Notes: generated from the letters alone by a model not told the origin. A DNA stretch of 64,000 nt from Candidatus Marivariicella framensis (GCA_905182735.1 CAJJCT010000003.1:1-64000); one strand, 5' to 3'. Shown: positions 18,567-30,094, counted from the first letter of the stretch. Numbers and translations: made by a program.

Positions 18567-20069
18567 ATGAAAAATTTTTTAATAATAATAATAGTATTCA
18601 CATTTCAAAACAACATTTTATCTCAAAGAACACATCAAGATGTTTCAAAAGAGGAAGGGTTAAGAAGTTTAGTCCTTTTTAAAGAGTTTCTCTCTATCCC
18701 CAATGACGCCAGAAATAAAGAAGATATTTTTAAGAATATAGTTTGGAGCACAAATCAACTAAACACTCTTGGATTTACAACTAAGTCTTTAAGCACTTCC
18801 TCTCTACCATTAGTTGTCGCATCTAAAACAATTAATGAAAAATTACCAACTATTGCTTTCTATATGCATTTAGATGGACAAGCAGTTGATCCGTCGAAGT
18901 GGGATCAAGAAAGTCCATGGATTCCAGTTATAAAGAAATACAACGGAGGCAATTGGGAAGAATTGAATTGGAATGAAATTTATGCTGATCAAAATGAAGA
19001 TATAAGAATCTATGCTAGGTCAAGTTCAGATGATAAAGGGCCTTTTTTGATGTTTTTGACCGCTCTCAGAGTATTAGACATTTATAAGACCCCTCCTGCA
19101 TTTAATATAAAGCTTATTCTTGATTTTGAAGAAGAAAAAAGCTCACCGGGACTTCCTGAAGCAGTTGCAAATTATCAGACAGACCTAATGGCAGATATGT
19201 TATTAATTTTAGATGGTCCAATGCATTTTACAGGAAAACCAACTCTAGTTTTCGGAAATAGGGGTATATCATCAATTACTCTAAAAACTTTTGGACCAAA
19301 AACTCCTCAGCATAGTGGTCATTATGGAAATTATATTCCCAATCCAGCCTTACGACTTAGTCAAATTCTTTCATCAATGAAAAATGAAGATGGAAGAGTT
19401 ATTATTCCTAATTTTTACGAAGGGATTACCTTGAGTGAGGATATTAAGAAAATATTAAAAAATGTGCCTGAAGCTGAAAGTTCAATTAAAAATCGTACAA
19501 AAATTAATTCAACTGATAAGGTTGGAGGTAATTACCAAGAATCACTTCAGTATCCGTCTTTAAACATTAGAGGGCTACAAAGTGGATGGGTAGGAGATCA
19601 GGTAAGAACGATTATTCCCTCTAATGCTATAGCAGAAATTGATGTAAGACTAGTTTTAGAGAGCAATCCCGAAAAGCTTATGAAATCAATTAAAAATCAC
19701 ATAGAATCTTTTGGTTATACAATTTTAGAATCAAATCCAACTGACGAGGAAAGATTGAAATATGAAAAAATAGTTCAAATGAATTATAAAATTTCATATC
19801 CTGCATTTAGAACACCTGTTAATTCCACAGAAGGAAAATGGCTTAAAGATTTACTCCAAAAATATTATAAAACTAGCCCGATTCTTATTAGAACAAGTGG
19901 AGGTTCTGTACCCATATCTCCATTTGTAAATCAACTTGGAATACCTTCGATTGGATTACCCACAGTTAACCTTGATAATAATCAACATAGTCCTAATGAA
20001 AACATTAGATTAGGTAATTATTTTCAAGGAATTGAATCCTTTGTTACCATATTATTAGAATCATATTAA
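18567..20069 (+). CDS. Exported M20 family metallopeptidase, paralogue A
   Basis: This 500-residue protein has a signal peptide (ending NILSQ). It carries a complete M20 di-zinc set: His and Asp in MHLDGQ (H101, D103), Asp in ARSSSDDKGP, the catalytic and ligand Glu pair in DFEEEKSSPG, Asp in LILDGPMHF, and His in NNQHSPNEN. A dimerisation insert lies between about residues 230 and 390. Family members are dipeptidases, carnosinase-like enzymes or aminoacylases. A close paralogue at 37618-39126 has Gln in place of the first His. Neighbours are other exported hydrolases on the same strand, with 25-41 bp gaps. Confidence 0.9.
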   Translation: MKNFLIIIIVFTFQNNILSQRTHQDVSKEEGLRSLVLFKEFLSIPNDARNKEDIFKNIVWSTNQLNTLGFTTKSLSTSSLPLVVASKTINEKLPTIAFYMHLDGQAVDPSKWDQESPWIPVIKKYNGGNWEELNWNEIYADQNEDIRIYARSSSDDKGPFLMFLTALRVLDIYKTPPAFNIKLILDFEEEKSSPGLPEAVANYQTDLMADMLLILDGPMHFTGKPTLVFGNRGISSITLKTFGPKTPQHSGHYGNYIPNPALRLSQILSSMKNEDGRVIIPNFYEGITLSEDIKKILKNVPEAESSIKNRTKINSTDKVGGNYQESLQYPSLNIRGLQSGWVGDQVRTIIPSNAIAEIDVRLVLESNPEKLMKSIKNHIESFGYTILESNPTDEERLKYEKIVQMNYKISYPAFRTPVNSTEGKWLKDLLQKYYKTSPILIRTSGGSVPISPFVNQLGIPSIGLPTVNLDNNQHSPNENIRLGNYFQGIESFVTILLESY

Positions 20070-20094
20070 TAAGTTAATCCCTAAAAAATTACCC

Positions 20095-20691
20095 ATGATA
20101 TTAAAAAAAATAAATTTATTAATTCAAATATTTCTTTTCACAACATTGTCAGCTCAAGAGACACTTCTCTTCAACGGAGATGATCTAGAAGGATGGAAAA
20201 TTCATGGAACAGAAAAATGGTATGTAGAGGATGGAAATTTAATTTGTGAAAGTGGACCTGATAAACAATATGGTTACTTATCAACGAAAGAGTTTTATAA
20301 AGATTTTGAACTTAGTTTAGATTTTAAGCAAGAAGCCAATGGAAACAGTGGAGTGTTTATTCGATCTACAGTTGAGGGAACAATTGTTTCAGGGTGGCAA
20401 GTTGAAGTAGCCCCCCCTGGAAATAATTCTGGAGGTATTTACGAATCTTATGGAAGAGGTTGGTTAATAAAACCCAAAAAAGAAAAAGATAAAGCTTTGA
20501 AAATGGGTGAATGGAATAATTTGAAAATAAGAGTAAAAGGTGATCAAGTTATAAGTTGGATTAATGGGATTGAAATGGTTAACTTCAATGATGAAAAAAT
20601 AGGAAAAGGAGAAGGTTCAATTGTCCTTCAAATTCATGATGGGGGAGGTATTAAAGTTAAATGGAAAAATATTCTTCTAACAAAAATCTAA
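20095..20691 (+). CDS. Exported DUF1080 (3-keto-disaccharide hydrolase-type) protein
   Basis: The 198-residue protein has a signal peptide (ending TLSAQ) and one DUF1080 concanavalin-like domain: LFNGDDLEGWKIHG near the start, YGYLSTKEFYKDFELSLDFK, NSGVFIRS, GGIYESYGRGWL, GEWNNLKIRVKGDQVISWINGIEM and the closing GSIVLQIHDGG. Some DUF1080 members hydrolyse 3-keto-glycosides, others are thought to bind sugar, so the substrate is open. It lies in a tight run with an M20 peptidase upstream (25 bp) and an FG-GAP protein downstream (15 bp). Confidence 0.9.
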   Translation: MILKKINLLIQIFLFTTLSAQETLLFNGDDLEGWKIHGTEKWYVEDGNLICESGPDKQYGYLSTKEFYKDFELSLDFKQEANGNSGVFIRSTVEGTIVSGWQVEVAPPGNNSGGIYESYGRGWLIKPKKEKDKALKMGEWNNLKIRVKGDQVISWINGIEMVNFNDEKIGKGEGSIVLQIHDGGGIKVKWKNILLTKI

Positions 20692-20706
20692 TTAATTCTG
20701 TATTAA

Positions 20707-21822
20707 ATGAAATTATTTTTAGGACTTATAGTTGTGTTTTCTTTTAATAAAATTAATTGTCAATCAATTAAATTTTCATCAAATGAAAGGCTTGTTTTGG
20801 GAAATTATAAGGAAAGAACTGCCTCGCTAGATGTTGGTGACATAGACAATGATGGTGATCAAGATATAATTGTTGCTAATGGAAGGCATTGGCCTGGACA
20901 AAATCGCATTTTTATTAATAATGGAGATGGAATTTTTACAGTATCTAGACCTTTAGGAATTGAAAGTGCAACAAGTTACTCAACCGAATTGGCTGATTTT
21001 GATAATGATGGAGATTTAGATGTTGCTGTTGGGAATGATAGAGCTCCAAACAACTTATTTATAAATGATGGAAATGGAAATTTCTCAAAAGGCTCAAATT
21101 TTGGAAATAATTATTCTACCACTAGAAATATAATTGTTTCAGACATTGATTTAGATGGGGACCAAGATATTTTGATAACAAACCGTGGAAAAGAAAATGA
21201 AATATGTATTAATGATGGAAAAGGAGTTTTTAATAAAACAATTAGTTTCGGAACAAAAAATGATTCTACCATTGATGTTGAAGTGGTCGATATAGATAAA
21301 GATAATGATATGGACATAGTTCTTGCTAATAGAGATAGACAACAGAATTACATATATTTAAATGATGGAAATCTAAATTTCAATCAAAAACTATCATTTG
21401 GATCAGGAACTGATATAACTCGCTCTGTAGCTATTTCAGACATAAACCAGGATGGTTTTTTAGACATAGTTTGTGCAAATATTGGTGAATCGAATTTTAT
21501 ATATTTTGGTGATTCGAATTATAATTATGAAAAAAAAATAGAATTTGACAAAAGCCTTGATAAATCATATTCAATTGACACAGCTGATTTAGATTTAGAT
21601 GGTGACATAGATATAGTAATAGGAAACTCAAACTCTCCTAATACAGTTTTTTATAATGATGGAAGTGGAATAGCTTGGACGAAATCTATACTTAGTAATA
21701 ATAACTTTAACACTTATGATATTAAAATAAGTGATCTAAATAATGATGGTAAACCAGAAATCATAGAAAGTAATTCTGATGAAAGAAATATTTTTTATTT
21801 AAATCAATCAATAAACCGTTAA
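20707..21822 (+). CDS. Exported FG-GAP/VCBS seven-bladed propeller
   Basis: This 371-residue protein has a signal peptide (ending INCQS) and consists of seven repeats of about 46 residues. Each has an Asp-rich calcium loop of the type DxDxDGxxD (DIDNDGDQD, DFDNDGDLD, DIDLDGDQD, DIDKDNDMD, DINQDGFLD, DLDLDGDID, DLNNDGKPE), followed by a strand such as IFINNGDG. Seven repeats suit one closed integrin-like propeller with nothing else attached. There is no T9SS sorting domain. It probably binds calcium and mediates protein or glycan contacts. It lies 3 bp upstream of the metallo-beta-lactamase-fold gene. Confidence 0.9.
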   Translation: MKLFLGLIVVFSFNKINCQSIKFSSNERLVLGNYKERTASLDVGDIDNDGDQDIIVANGRHWPGQNRIFINNGDGIFTVSRPLGIESATSYSTELADFDNDGDLDVAVGNDRAPNNLFINDGNGNFSKGSNFGNNYSTTRNIIVSDIDLDGDQDILITNRGKENEICINDGKGVFNKTISFGTKNDSTIDVEVVDIDKDNDMDIVLANRDRQQNYIYLNDGNLNFNQKLSFGSGTDITRSVAISDINQDGFLDIVCANIGESNFIYFGDSNYNYEKKIEFDKSLDKSYSIDTADLDLDGDIDIVIGNSNSPNTVFYNDGSGIAWTKSILSNNNFNTYDIKISDLNNDGKPEIIESNSDERNIFYLNQSINR

Positions 21823-21825
21823 TTA

Positions 21826-22800
21826 ATGACAAATAAAGTAATCTCAATTCAAGCTCTTATTTTTTTCCTTTTTTTAACTTTTGGAAAAGAAGTTTATGCT
21901 CAAAGCGACAAAGAAAATTTAACTTTTAAATATTTTGGAGCTGCAGGTTGGCAGATCTCAGACAAAAACACAACAGTTTTAATAGATCCATATTTAAGTC
22001 GTTTAAAATTAGGAGAAACATCAATAAAATTAAACCCTAATTCAAGCTCTGCTCCGTCAACAAGCTCTATAGATAATAGAAAAAATTATAAAAGAACAGA
22101 TTATTTTCAATCTGATACCACTCTGATAAATAAGAATATTAGTAAAGCAGATTTTATCTTTGTACACCATTCACATTTTGATCATCTTTCAGATGTTCCA
22201 TATATTGCAAAAATGACAGGGGCAAAAGTGATTGGAACCGAAACAACCATATCAATATTAAAAGCATATGGAATTGAAGAAGATAATTTATACACAGTAA
22301 GAGGAGGTGAAGATTATCAGTTTGAGAATTTCTCTGTTAGAGTTTTACCTTCAATTCATTCTGCATTGGGAGATAAACATTATTTTAATTCTGAGATCTA
22401 TAAAGAAGGAGATATAGAGGCTCCGCTTCAAATTAAACAATTCATCGAGGGAACATCGTTAATGTTTTTAATAAGGTTTAAGTCTCATAAAGTTTTAACA
22501 ATGGGCTCTATGAATTTTGTTGAAAGAGAGTTAGAAGGAATAAAACCAGATATTCTTTTAGCTGGTGTAAATATGTCTAGATTTAACATGTATAAATACG
22601 ATGAGCGCTTAATCAGAGTAACTAATTTTCCAAAGATTATAATTCCAACTCACTGGGACAATTTTAGAGTCCCATATGGCTTTGATCAATCATTTGGCAT
22701 TGAGAAAAAGATTAAACCGTTTATTGAAAAGGTTAAAGAGATATCGCCTAATTCTAAAGTAATAATTCCAGAACATTTAAAATCTTTTAAGATTAATTAA
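21826..22800 (+). CDS. Exported metallo-beta-lactamase-fold hydrolase, UlaG-like
   Basis: The 324-residue protein has a signal peptide (ending VYAQS). It carries the metal-binding signature HHSHFDHLSD (HxHxDH), a preceding TVLIDPYLSR strand, His in LPSIHSALG, and the closing PTHWDNF. The overall pattern KYFGAAGWQI...TTVLIDPYL is that of the UlaG-like lactonase/phosphodiesterase branch, here in an exported form. The substrate is unknown. It lies in a compact same-strand run with the FG-GAP and NIPSNAP genes. Confidence 0.85.
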   Translation: MTNKVISIQALIFFLFLTFGKEVYAQSDKENLTFKYFGAAGWQISDKNTTVLIDPYLSRLKLGETSIKLNPNSSSAPSTSSIDNRKNYKRTDYFQSDTTLINKNISKADFIFVHHSHFDHLSDVPYIAKMTGAKVIGTETTISILKAYGIEEDNLYTVRGGEDYQFENFSVRVLPSIHSALGDKHYFNSEIYKEGDIEAPLQIKQFIEGTSLMFLIRFKSHKVLTMGSMNFVERELEGIKPDILLAGVNMSRFNMYKYDERLIRVTNFPKIIIPTHWDNFRVPYGFDQSFGIEKKIKPFIEKVKEISPNSKVIIPEHLKSFKIN

Positions 22801-22831
22801 AATTATTAATTTTATAAAGAAAAATAAAGCC

Positions 22832-23284
22832 ATGAAAAAAATAATCTTAACTGTACTAATTTTAACATCATTATCCTGTAATGAAACTATTCCAGTTGAA
22901 AAAGAAATTAATCAACATGAAATTTATGAGATGAGAGTATATTATACTCATGAGGGAAAATTTGATGATATCTTATCAAGATTTGAAAATCATACTGTTC
23001 AATTATTTGAAAAGCATGGATTTACAAATGTTGGATATTGGTCCACCGCAAAGAGAGAGAGTGTTTCTTTCGCAGACAAATTTATTTTACAGAATGAAGG
23101 AAAGTCGGCATTAGTTTATATAGTTTCATTTGAAAATATGGAAACTAGAAATGAATCATGGGATAACTTTATAAATGATCCAGAATGGACAAAAGCTTAT
23201 GAAGAAAGCAGAGTTGACGGACCCATAGTTAAAAAAATAGAACAAGTTTTTCTTAACCCAACCACTTTCTCAAAATTAAAATAA
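22832..23284 (+). CDS. NIPSNAP-family lipoprotein
   Basis: This 150-residue protein has a lipoprotein signal (lipobox LTSLSC) followed by one NIPSNAP domain: EIYEMRVYYTHEGKFDDILSRFENHTVQLFEKHGF, VGYWST, ALVYIVSFENMETRNESWDNFINDPEW. The fold is a dimeric ferredoxin-like barrel, and the function in bacteria is unknown. It ends directly against the stop of the convergent Asp-box propeller gene, with no intergenic base. Confidence 0.9.
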   Translation: MKKIILTVLILTSLSCNETIPVEKEINQHEIYEMRVYYTHEGKFDDILSRFENHTVQLFEKHGFTNVGYWSTAKRESVSFADKFILQNEGKSALVYIVSFENMETRNESWDNFINDPEWTKAYEESRVDGPIVKKIEQVFLNPTTFSKLK

Positions 23285-26200
23285 TCATTTATCTGATGGA
23301 ATAATTAATGAAGGAACATCCATTGTTTTATATAGCTCATTAAATTCTCTCACATCTGAATTAATAATTTCATTCAGGTTTTTTTCTAAATTATTCCAGA
23401 TTTGATTTAAATCTTTATGTCTTTGAATTGCACCAGAAGTCACCTCTGGATCAGCTCCGTCAACATAACTTTTTAGATGCATAAATTGGGCATTTAATTG
23501 GTTATTGAAATTTATAACATCCTGAAATGTTTTTTGATCAGGCTGGATCAGTTTTCGTTCCCATAAATCAAGTTTTGTTGAAATTTCATCACCTAATTTG
23601 TACAAGACTTCGTATTTTTTATCTGATTTTAGACTCTTAGAGTATTGATCTAATTGATCCTGAACCTCTCTCATTTTATTTACAGAATTATGAATTGAAT
23701 TAATTGATTTTTCAATAGAAACTAAAATTCTTTCTTGAGCATTATAATTTTCTTTATCAGTATTAATTCTTGGATCTGCTAAAACTATTAGTTGAGTTTC
23801 ATCTACCATATTATTATAACTAATTCTTGCAGAGTAATTTCCTGGAGGAACGATTCCTCCTTGATAATCTCCATAGACAAAAATATTTTCAACGGCTGGA
23901 AGATTTGCTCTTCTGAGGTCCCAGTTAAACCTGTTAAAGCCTTTTTTGATTTTAAGAATTGCTTGATTTGGAGGACCACCAGGCCATGATTTACTGTTTT
24001 TATTCTTTTTACTTGTGTAAGATCTAATTATTTTATTGTCTTTTAATATATCCAGTTTAAGATCAAGTGTATCTATGATTTGCGGAAGATAATAATCAAG
24101 TATAACTCCTTTAAGTGGATTCTTTCCAATAGTTGAACTAGATCTTCTGGAATTGCCTCCTAGAATTCTATAGCTTGGTTTTGGTTTTAGTAGTTTAATT
24201 TTATTTAATCCAATTTGCTGTTGAAAAGCTGCTAAATCATCCAGTATCCAAAAAGATCTTCCAGCTGTAGCTGCAATTAAATCATTGTCTTGAATATATA
24301 GATCATTAATAGGAACTACGGGAAGATTTAATTGAACTTGATCCCAAGTTTCTCCATCATTTTTTGAAATATATAATCCTGTCTCTGTTCCGGCATATAG
24401 CAAGTCTCTAATTTTTTTATCGGAGCGAACTACTCTAGTGAAATTGGGGTCAGATGAAATCCCATCAGTAATTTTCTGCCATGAATTTCCGTAATTTGAT
24501 GTTTTATATATATAAGATTCTAAATCCATAAATTTATATCTCATCATTACAATATATGCTTTACCAGGTTCATGAGAAGACAATTCAATACTATTAATTA
24601 TTCCTTCAGGAAGATTTTTTGGAGTAATATTTTCCCAAGTTTTTCCTTCATTTTTTGTTAAGTAAATTAAACCATCATCACTTCCAGACCATATTTCTTC
24701 ATCATTGTGAGGTGAAATAGAAAGACTAGTGATGGTATTATAATTTTCTCCACCCGCCGCCTCGTTAGTGAATGGAGCTCCGCCTGCAACTTGTTTTGAT
24801 TTATCATTTCTTGTAAGGTCAGGACTAATTACTTTCCATGTTTTACCTGAATCGGAGGTTTTAAAAACTACATTCCCTGCATGATAGATTATATTTTCTT
24901 TTTTTGTTGAAGATATTATGGGTGCATTCCAGTTATATCTATATTTAAAGGTGTTTGGAGCATTTCCTAATGATAGTTCAGGATATTCTTTTATTGATTT
25001 TGACACAGAAGAATTTCTGTCCCATCTCTCGATTATTCCTTGATAACATCCTCCAAAAACTAACTGAGGATCATTTGATTCAAATGCTAAAAAAGCACTT
25101 TCACAGCCTGCCACAGAATACCAATCTTTCCAATCGATCCCCCCATCATTAGTCCTGCTTCTAATGCCAATAGCAGAATTATCTTGTTGTCCCCCATAAA
25201 CATGATATGGAACTTGATTGTCAGCGATTACCCTATAAAACTGAGCAGTAGGTTGATTTTGTTGTGTGCTCCAGCTTTTACCTCCATTTAGTGAAACATT
25301 AGCCCCTCCATCATTTGAATTAATCATTATTTGATTATTCTTAGGGTTTATCCAAAGATGATGATTATCTCCGTGAGGTGTACTCATAGCTTTAAATGTC
25401 TTACCCTTATCTATTGATTTGAGTGCTGGAGCATTCATTACATAAACAATATTTTCATTAATTGGATCTGCAAAAATTTCCATATAGTACCATGATCTTG
25501 CAATTGTGATTCTATCCTTATTAACCTGAATCCATTTTTCCCCAGCATTATCAGATCTATAAACTCCTCCTTTTTCTCCCTTAGCCTCAATATTTGCATA
25601 AACTATGTTTGAGTTAGCTCTTGACACTGAAATTCCTGATTTACCAATTTTTTCGGGTAGACCTTGAGACATATTGATCCAGCTTTCTCCTCCATTGATG
25701 GACTTATATAGTCCAGAATTAGGCCCTCCAGAAATCATTTGCCAAGATTTTCTTTGATGATCCCACATTGAGGCATATAAAACTCTAGGGTTATTCATAT
25801 CCATACTTAAGGAAGACGCACCTGTTGAATTATTTATAAATAAAATATTTTTCCATGTTTTACCTCCATCAAGTGTTTTATATATTCCTCGATCTTTAGA
25901 TTTTCCATATTGAGCTCCTTGAGCTGAAACATAAATAATATTTGGATCTTTAGGGTGTATTATAATATCAGAAATATGACGAGAATTTTTTAAACCTCTA
26001 TTTATCCATGTTTTCCCAGCATCTAATGAAGCATATATACCATCTCCCATAGAGGTCATAACTCCCCTTGCCGCATGCTCTCCCATGCCAACAATAACCA
26101 CATTAGGGTCACTCTCTGAAACCGAAACACTTCCTACAGTTCCCGTTTTGAAAAAACCATCAGATATATTATTCCAACTAGATCCATAATCTTCTGTTTT

Positions 26201-26422
26201 CCACAAACCACCTCCAGTTGTGCCCATATAAAAAATATTTGGATGATCTAAAACCCCGGAAGAAGTAACGCTCCTACCGCCTCTAAAAGGACCAATATTT
26301 CTCCACTCGATATTATTATAATTTATTTCTTTTGTTTTATTCTTTTTTACTTTTCTTTTTTGAGAATTTACATTTGTAAAAACAAATAACAATCCAAATG
26401 TTATGATTAACAGTTTTTTCAT
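23285..26422 (-). CDS. Exported sortilin/BNR Asp-box propeller protein, paralogue 2
   Basis: This 1045-residue protein has a signal peptide (ending VNSQK) and eleven Asp-box motifs, for example [66 protein letters not shown] and [11 protein letters not shown]. The mid-protein block [13 protein letters not shown] and the segment [14 protein letters not shown] correspond to those of paralogue 1, as does a C-terminal helical region of about 300 residues with a [13 protein letters not shown] sandwich strand. It is upstream-linked on the minus strand to an amidohydrolase (17 bp) and an M28 peptidase, so it probably belongs to that operon. It is unlikely to be a true glycosidase. Confidence 0.85.
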   Translation of the reverse strand: MKKLLIITFGLLFVFTNVNSQKRKVKKNKTKEINYNNIEWRNIGPFRGGRSVTSSGVLDHPNIFYMGTTGGGLWKTEDYGSSWNNISDGFFKTGTVGSVSVSESDPNVVIVGMGEHAARGVMTSMGDGIYASLDAGKTWINRGLKNSRHISDIIIHPKDPNIIYVSAQGAQYGKSKDRGIYKTLDGGKTWKNILFINNSTGASSLSMDMNNPRVLYASMWDHQRKSWQMISGGPNSGLYKSINGGESWINMSQGLPEKIGKSGISVSRANSNIVYANIEAKGEKGGVYRSDNAGEKWIQVNKDRITIARSWYYMEIFADPINENIVYVMNAPALKSIDKGKTFKAMSTPHGDNHHLWINPKNNQIMINSNDGGANVSLNGGKSWSTQQNQPTAQFYRVIADNQVPYHVYGGQQDNSAIGIRSRTNDGGIDWKDWYSVAGCESAFLAFESNDPQLVFGGCYQGIIERWDRNSSVSKSIKEYPELSLGNAPNTFKYRYNWNAPIISSTKKENIIYHAGNVVFKTSDSGKTWKVISPDLTRNDKSKQVAGGAPFTNEAAGGENYNTITSLSISPHNDEEIWSGSDDGLIYLTKNEGKTWENITPKNLPEGIINSIELSSHEPGKAYIVMMRYKFMDLESYIYKTSNYGNSWQKITDGISSDPNFTRVVRSDKKIRDLLYAGTETGLYISKNDGETWDQVQLNLPVVPINDLYIQDNDLIAATAGRSFWILDDLAAFQQQIGLNKIKLLKPKPSYRILGGNSRRSSSTIGKNPLKGVILDYYLPQIIDTLDLKLDILKDNKIIRSYTSKKNKNSKSWPGGPPNQAILKIKKGFNRFNWDLRRANLPAVENIFVYGDYQGGIVPPGNYSARISYNNMVDETQLIVLADPRINTDKENYNAQERILVSIEKSINSIHNSVNKMREVQDQLDQYSKSLKSDKKYEVLYKLGDEISTKLDLWERKLIQPDQKTFQDVINFNNQLNAQFMHLKSYVDGADPEVTSGAIQRHKDLNQIWNNLEKNLNEIINSDVREFNELYKTMDVPSLIIPSDK

Positions 26423-26439
26423 ATTGGTATACTTATAGT

Positions 26440-27915
26440 TTATTTTTTTTCTCGTTGCTCTTTTAATAGAGAATTTAAAAATTCTCTATTCATTAAATTA
26501 CCGTTTTTAATGACAGTTTCAATTTTTTTAGTATTTGAAATATTATTTAAAGGATTGTCTGATAAAATAATTAAATCTGCAATATATCCCTCTTTAATCA
26601 GCCCTAGTTTGTCTTCCATATTAAAATAAAGAGCTGGATTATATGTTGCAGCTTCAATTGCTTCAAGTGATGTAAATCCACTTTTAACAAGCATTTCTAG
26701 TTCATTATGAAGGCTGTATCCAGGTGTTTGCCAACCAATCGGAGTGTCTGTCCCTGCCATAAAAGTAATATCCATTTTATTCATAAGTCTTGTCATTGAT
26801 TGACCCCAGTCAGCAAAATCTTTTCTTTCCGAATTATCACTAATATCTTTGGTATAATCAGGATTTAAAACTGATGATTCAACTATGTCAATTTGACTAT
26901 TCCACTTTTCTTTTATTTCAATAGGTAAAAAATCAAATGTACTTCTCCATTCTAATCCTTTATATAACTGGTAGGCCCAACCAGTATATAGAATAAGTGT
27001 AGGAATCTGCCAAGTATTATTTTTAGCTAATACATTTAATACTTTTTTTAACTGAACACTATCTATGTTTTTAATAGAGCTCATTCTTTGTGATTTGTGA
27101 AGACTTGTTCTGAGGGAACTTCCCAATAACCCTTTTTTATTTTCTAAAGCATTTCTTCTTATTGTGAGAAGTTCTTCCATATTAGACGTAGATGACATCT
27201 CAATATTTCTTAGATGCTCTATACTGTTCAATCCAATGTTTGATGCTGTTATTACATCCATACTAAGAGGAATGTGTCCAGAAACTTTTAATCCATTTTC
27301 TTTTGCAATTTTTGTAATCACTCCAAATTGTTCTGGGGTAAGCATTTCGTATGCTTTTAAAAAATCAACTCCATTTTCAATTAGTTCTTTTACTTGAACC
27401 TCTGTCTCTTTAACCGAAGCAGTCCTAACTGAAAGAGGAGGGAAAGAAACACTATTTCCATTATACACATTGAACTTTCCATCAATTAAAGGACCAGCAA
27501 TTTTAACTCTAGGATAAAGATCAGGATTGGTTTTAGATTTATCTTTCCATTCTTTTAAAAAATTTATTTCACCACCTGTATCTCTTACACTTGTTATTCC
27601 ATACGCCATAAAAAGATTAAACATAGAACTAGCTAACTCTTCTTCAAATGCAAAATGAACATGTGAATCCCATAAACCAGGGATTAAAAATTTACCGGAT
27701 CCATTTATGATATTATTTTTTTTGGAAAGATTAAAATTGGATGTCTTTTCGATTTTGATTATTTCATTTTTTGAAATAATAATTGTCATGTTTTCTTTTA
27801 GACCCTGTTTTGCATCTATAATATTTATATTTTCGATACAATATGCATCTTCATAATATTCTTCAACATTATCACATGAAGCTAATAATAGAAACAGGAA
27901 TAATAATTTTTTCAT
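26440..27915 (-). CDS. Amidohydrolase-family lipoprotein
   Basis: The 491-residue protein has a lipoprotein signal (LLASC, Cys14). It is an amidohydrolase-superfamily TIM barrel of the imidazolonepropionase/prolidase-like branch. Metal-site residues can be traced: HxH in LWDSHVHF, Lys in VDFLKAYEM (a possible carboxylated bridging Lys), His in VSGHIPLSM, His in SIEHLRNIE, and Asp in [10 protein letters not shown] small beta-sandwich is formed by both ends (IENINIIDA and [14 protein letters not shown]). Relatives cleave Xaa-Pro dipeptides or cyclic amides. It lies between the M28 peptidase and an Asp-box propeller on the same strand. Confidence 0.9.
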   Translation of the reverse strand: MKKLLFLFLLLASCDNVEEYYEDAYCIENINIIDAKQGLKENMTIIISKNEIIKIEKTSNFNLSKKNNIINGSGKFLIPGLWDSHVHFAFEEELASSMFNLFMAYGITSVRDTGGEINFLKEWKDKSKTNPDLYPRVKIAGPLIDGKFNVYNGNSVSFPPLSVRTASVKETEVQVKELIENGVDFLKAYEMLTPEQFGVITKIAKENGLKVSGHIPLSMDVITASNIGLNSIEHLRNIEMSSTSNMEELLTIRRNALENKKGLLGSSLRTSLHKSQRMSSIKNIDSVQLKKVLNVLAKNNTWQIPTLILYTGWAYQLYKGLEWRSTFDFLPIEIKEKWNSQIDIVESSVLNPDYTKDISDNSERKDFADWGQSMTRLMNKMDITFMAGTDTPIGWQTPGYSLHNELEMLVKSGFTSLEAIEAATYNPALYFNMEDKLGLIKEGYIADLIILSDNPLNNISNTKKIETVIKNGNLMNREFLNSLLKEQREKK

Positions 27916-27942
27916 AGTTATTTTTAAAATCTTAAATTTACT

Positions 27943-30021
27943 TTATTGAATTGACTCATTTAGTTTGGTTATTTTGATAGCCAGATCATCAATTGCTTTA
28001 GAATATCTCATATCCCATTCTTTTAATTTTTCTAACCGCTTTAGAGCTATTTCATATTCTATTCCAGGAAGAATCCATGAAGCATATCCGCTAAATGGAT
28101 CTGTTCCAGCATATAATGACCTGTACCACGAACCAAAATACATTCCCTTTTCGTCAATAAAGCTTTTTTCAAGTGCAATTAATTGTTTATTTATTTTTTT
28201 TAACTCTCCCTTTTTTAATTGACCAATAGATTTAATTTTTTTCTCCCAAATTCTTGAAACCTTATCAAGATTATCAATACTATTTTTAGATAGTTCAAAG
28301 CCTAAAAAATCAGAATCAAAATTTTTAATTTTTATTTCAGCAACAGAAAAATGTTTTTTTAAATCTTCAGAATAACGATTTAAATCATAAGGGATAATTT
28401 CAGAATTACTTAATTTAAGCGCCATTAGACCAGACCACTTTTCAATCATTGCTCCCATTTTAAATTCAGAGTCAACAAATCTTTTATAAAACTCAAAATC
28501 ATCGTAATTAGAATGGTACAAGTTAGCACCCCCAACACCTCCACTAATAGAAGGAACACCTGCGTGCATATAAAAAGCTATATGATCAGAACCACCACCA
28601 AGGTTTCCAATTGGAGGTTCAGAAGCATTGGATTTATTCCATACATCATAAAGAGATTTATTCTCATAAGGATGATTAACTTTTTTTGAAGCATCAATAG
28701 CTAGTTTTTTTAATGACGGAGCGGATGAGGTGCCAAAATTCTTCCCTGAGACTCCTCCATCAAAATTCATGTATGCTATGGCATTAGATTTAAGAGTTTT
28801 TTGCATTTGTTCTACCCATTCAGTAGAACCTATAACTCCGTGTTCTTCAGCATCCCAGTGACCAATTAAAATAGATCGTTTTGGTCGATAACCAGCTTTT
28901 GCCATTTTACCCAGAGTCTCACTTAAACTCAAAAGCATGGCAGTTCCACTATTTGGATCAGTTGCACCAAATCCCCAAGCATCATAATGACAGCCTAAAA
29001 TAATCCATTCATCAGGAAAAGTTGAACCTTTAAGCTTTCCGACAACGTTGTATACACGTACAATATTTCTTGGCTGATTTACTCTTAAATTCACAACTAG
29101 ATTATCGCCACCTTGAATTCTATATGTAAAAGGAAGGCCACCTTGCCATGATAACGGAACGGGGTCCCCTTTCATTTGTCCTATTATCTTTTGGGCCTCA
29201 CCATAACCAATTGGCGTAACAGGTATATTATGTAACTTAGTGTCTTTAGGATCTAGACGTTTAATTTTTTGTTTTCCATCCAAAGGAAGAGCAGGTTCAA
29301 AAGGAGTCAATGGATCCCCTGTAAAATCTTCTGTAAGTAAAGAGCCTCTTTGAATAGTAGAAGAGCTGTAATAAGGACCTTCTGGGTAAACTAATCCTTT
29401 TGTGAAGCCACTATCTTTGGGATCCGTGTATATTATTAAACCTGAAGCTCCATTTGCTTCAGCAAATTTAGCCTTAAAACCTCTGAAATTTCCTCCATAA
29501 CGTGCAATTACAATTTTTCCTTTAACAGAGACTTCTAATTTTTTTAGCATTTCAAAGTCTTCCTTTCGGCCATAGTTTACATACACCACCTCAGCAGTTA
29601 CATTTCCACTTCCAGAATAAGCATTCCATCCTTTCCATAAAAGAGGGTCAGAGGAAAAAGAGTCTTCGTCAAGAATATCTTCCTTTTGGTTTAATTGAAT
29701 TCTTTTTGGCTTTACTATTGACAGTTCTGATGCGCCAGGTTTGTTTGAAAGATATATGTCATAGGGATATTGTGTAACCTCAAATCCAGCCTCTTCCATA
29801 ATTGTTGATATATAGTCTCTCACATTTTCATTTTCAATACTACCAGCTACATGTGGACGCTCAGTTATTTTTTTTAAGTGAACTTTAAATCGGTTAACAT
29901 CAACGCTTGATAAAAAATATTCTTCTGAAGCACTTTTTTTAATTGCAGATTCGGGCTGAGCCAATAAGCTATAAGACCCAAGACAAAATATTAGCAGATA
30001 TAGATGTGACGGTTTTTTCAT
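27943..30021 (-). CDS. Exported M28B glutamate carboxypeptidase II-like peptidase
   Basis: This 692-residue protein has a signal peptide (ending SLLAQ) and the three-domain layout of the GCPII/PSMA and transferrin-receptor family. It has an N-terminal part with a PA insert (about residues 140-290, GKIVIARYGGNFRGFK), the M28 di-zinc domain (GCHYDAWGFGATDPNSG, then DAEEHGVIGSTEW, then GGSDHIAFYMHAG), and a C-terminal helical dimerisation domain (about 575-690). The ligands His, Asp, the Glu pair, Asp and His all appear present. Family members remove C-terminal acidic residues from peptides or folates. It is first in the minus-strand run reaching 23285. Confidence 0.92.
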   Translation of the reverse strand: MKKPSHLYLLIFCLGSYSLLAQPESAIKKSASEEYFLSSVDVNRFKVHLKKITERPHVAGSIENENVRDYISTIMEEAGFEVTQYPYDIYLSNKPGASELSIVKPKRIQLNQKEDILDEDSFSSDPLLWKGWNAYSGSGNVTAEVVYVNYGRKEDFEMLKKLEVSVKGKIVIARYGGNFRGFKAKFAEANGASGLIIYTDPKDSGFTKGLVYPEGPYYSSSTIQRGSLLTEDFTGDPLTPFEPALPLDGKQKIKRLDPKDTKLHNIPVTPIGYGEAQKIIGQMKGDPVPLSWQGGLPFTYRIQGGDNLVVNLRVNQPRNIVRVYNVVGKLKGSTFPDEWIILGCHYDAWGFGATDPNSGTAMLLSLSETLGKMAKAGYRPKRSILIGHWDAEEHGVIGSTEWVEQMQKTLKSNAIAYMNFDGGVSGKNFGTSSAPSLKKLAIDASKKVNHPYENKSLYDVWNKSNASEPPIGNLGGGSDHIAFYMHAGVPSISGGVGGANLYHSNYDDFEFYKRFVDSEFKMGAMIEKWSGLMALKLSNSEIIPYDLNRYSEDLKKHFSVAEIKIKNFDSDFLGFELSKNSIDNLDKVSRIWEKKIKSIGQLKKGELKKINKQLIALEKSFIDEKGMYFGSWYRSLYAGTDPFSGYASWILPGIEYEIALKRLEKLKEWDMRYSKAIDDLAIKITKLNESIQ

Positions 30022-30094
30022 TGTTTTTAATAAAGGAATCTTAAATATATGTTTTTTTAGTCTTAAAAAACTACTTAAATAGTTGATTCATTAT

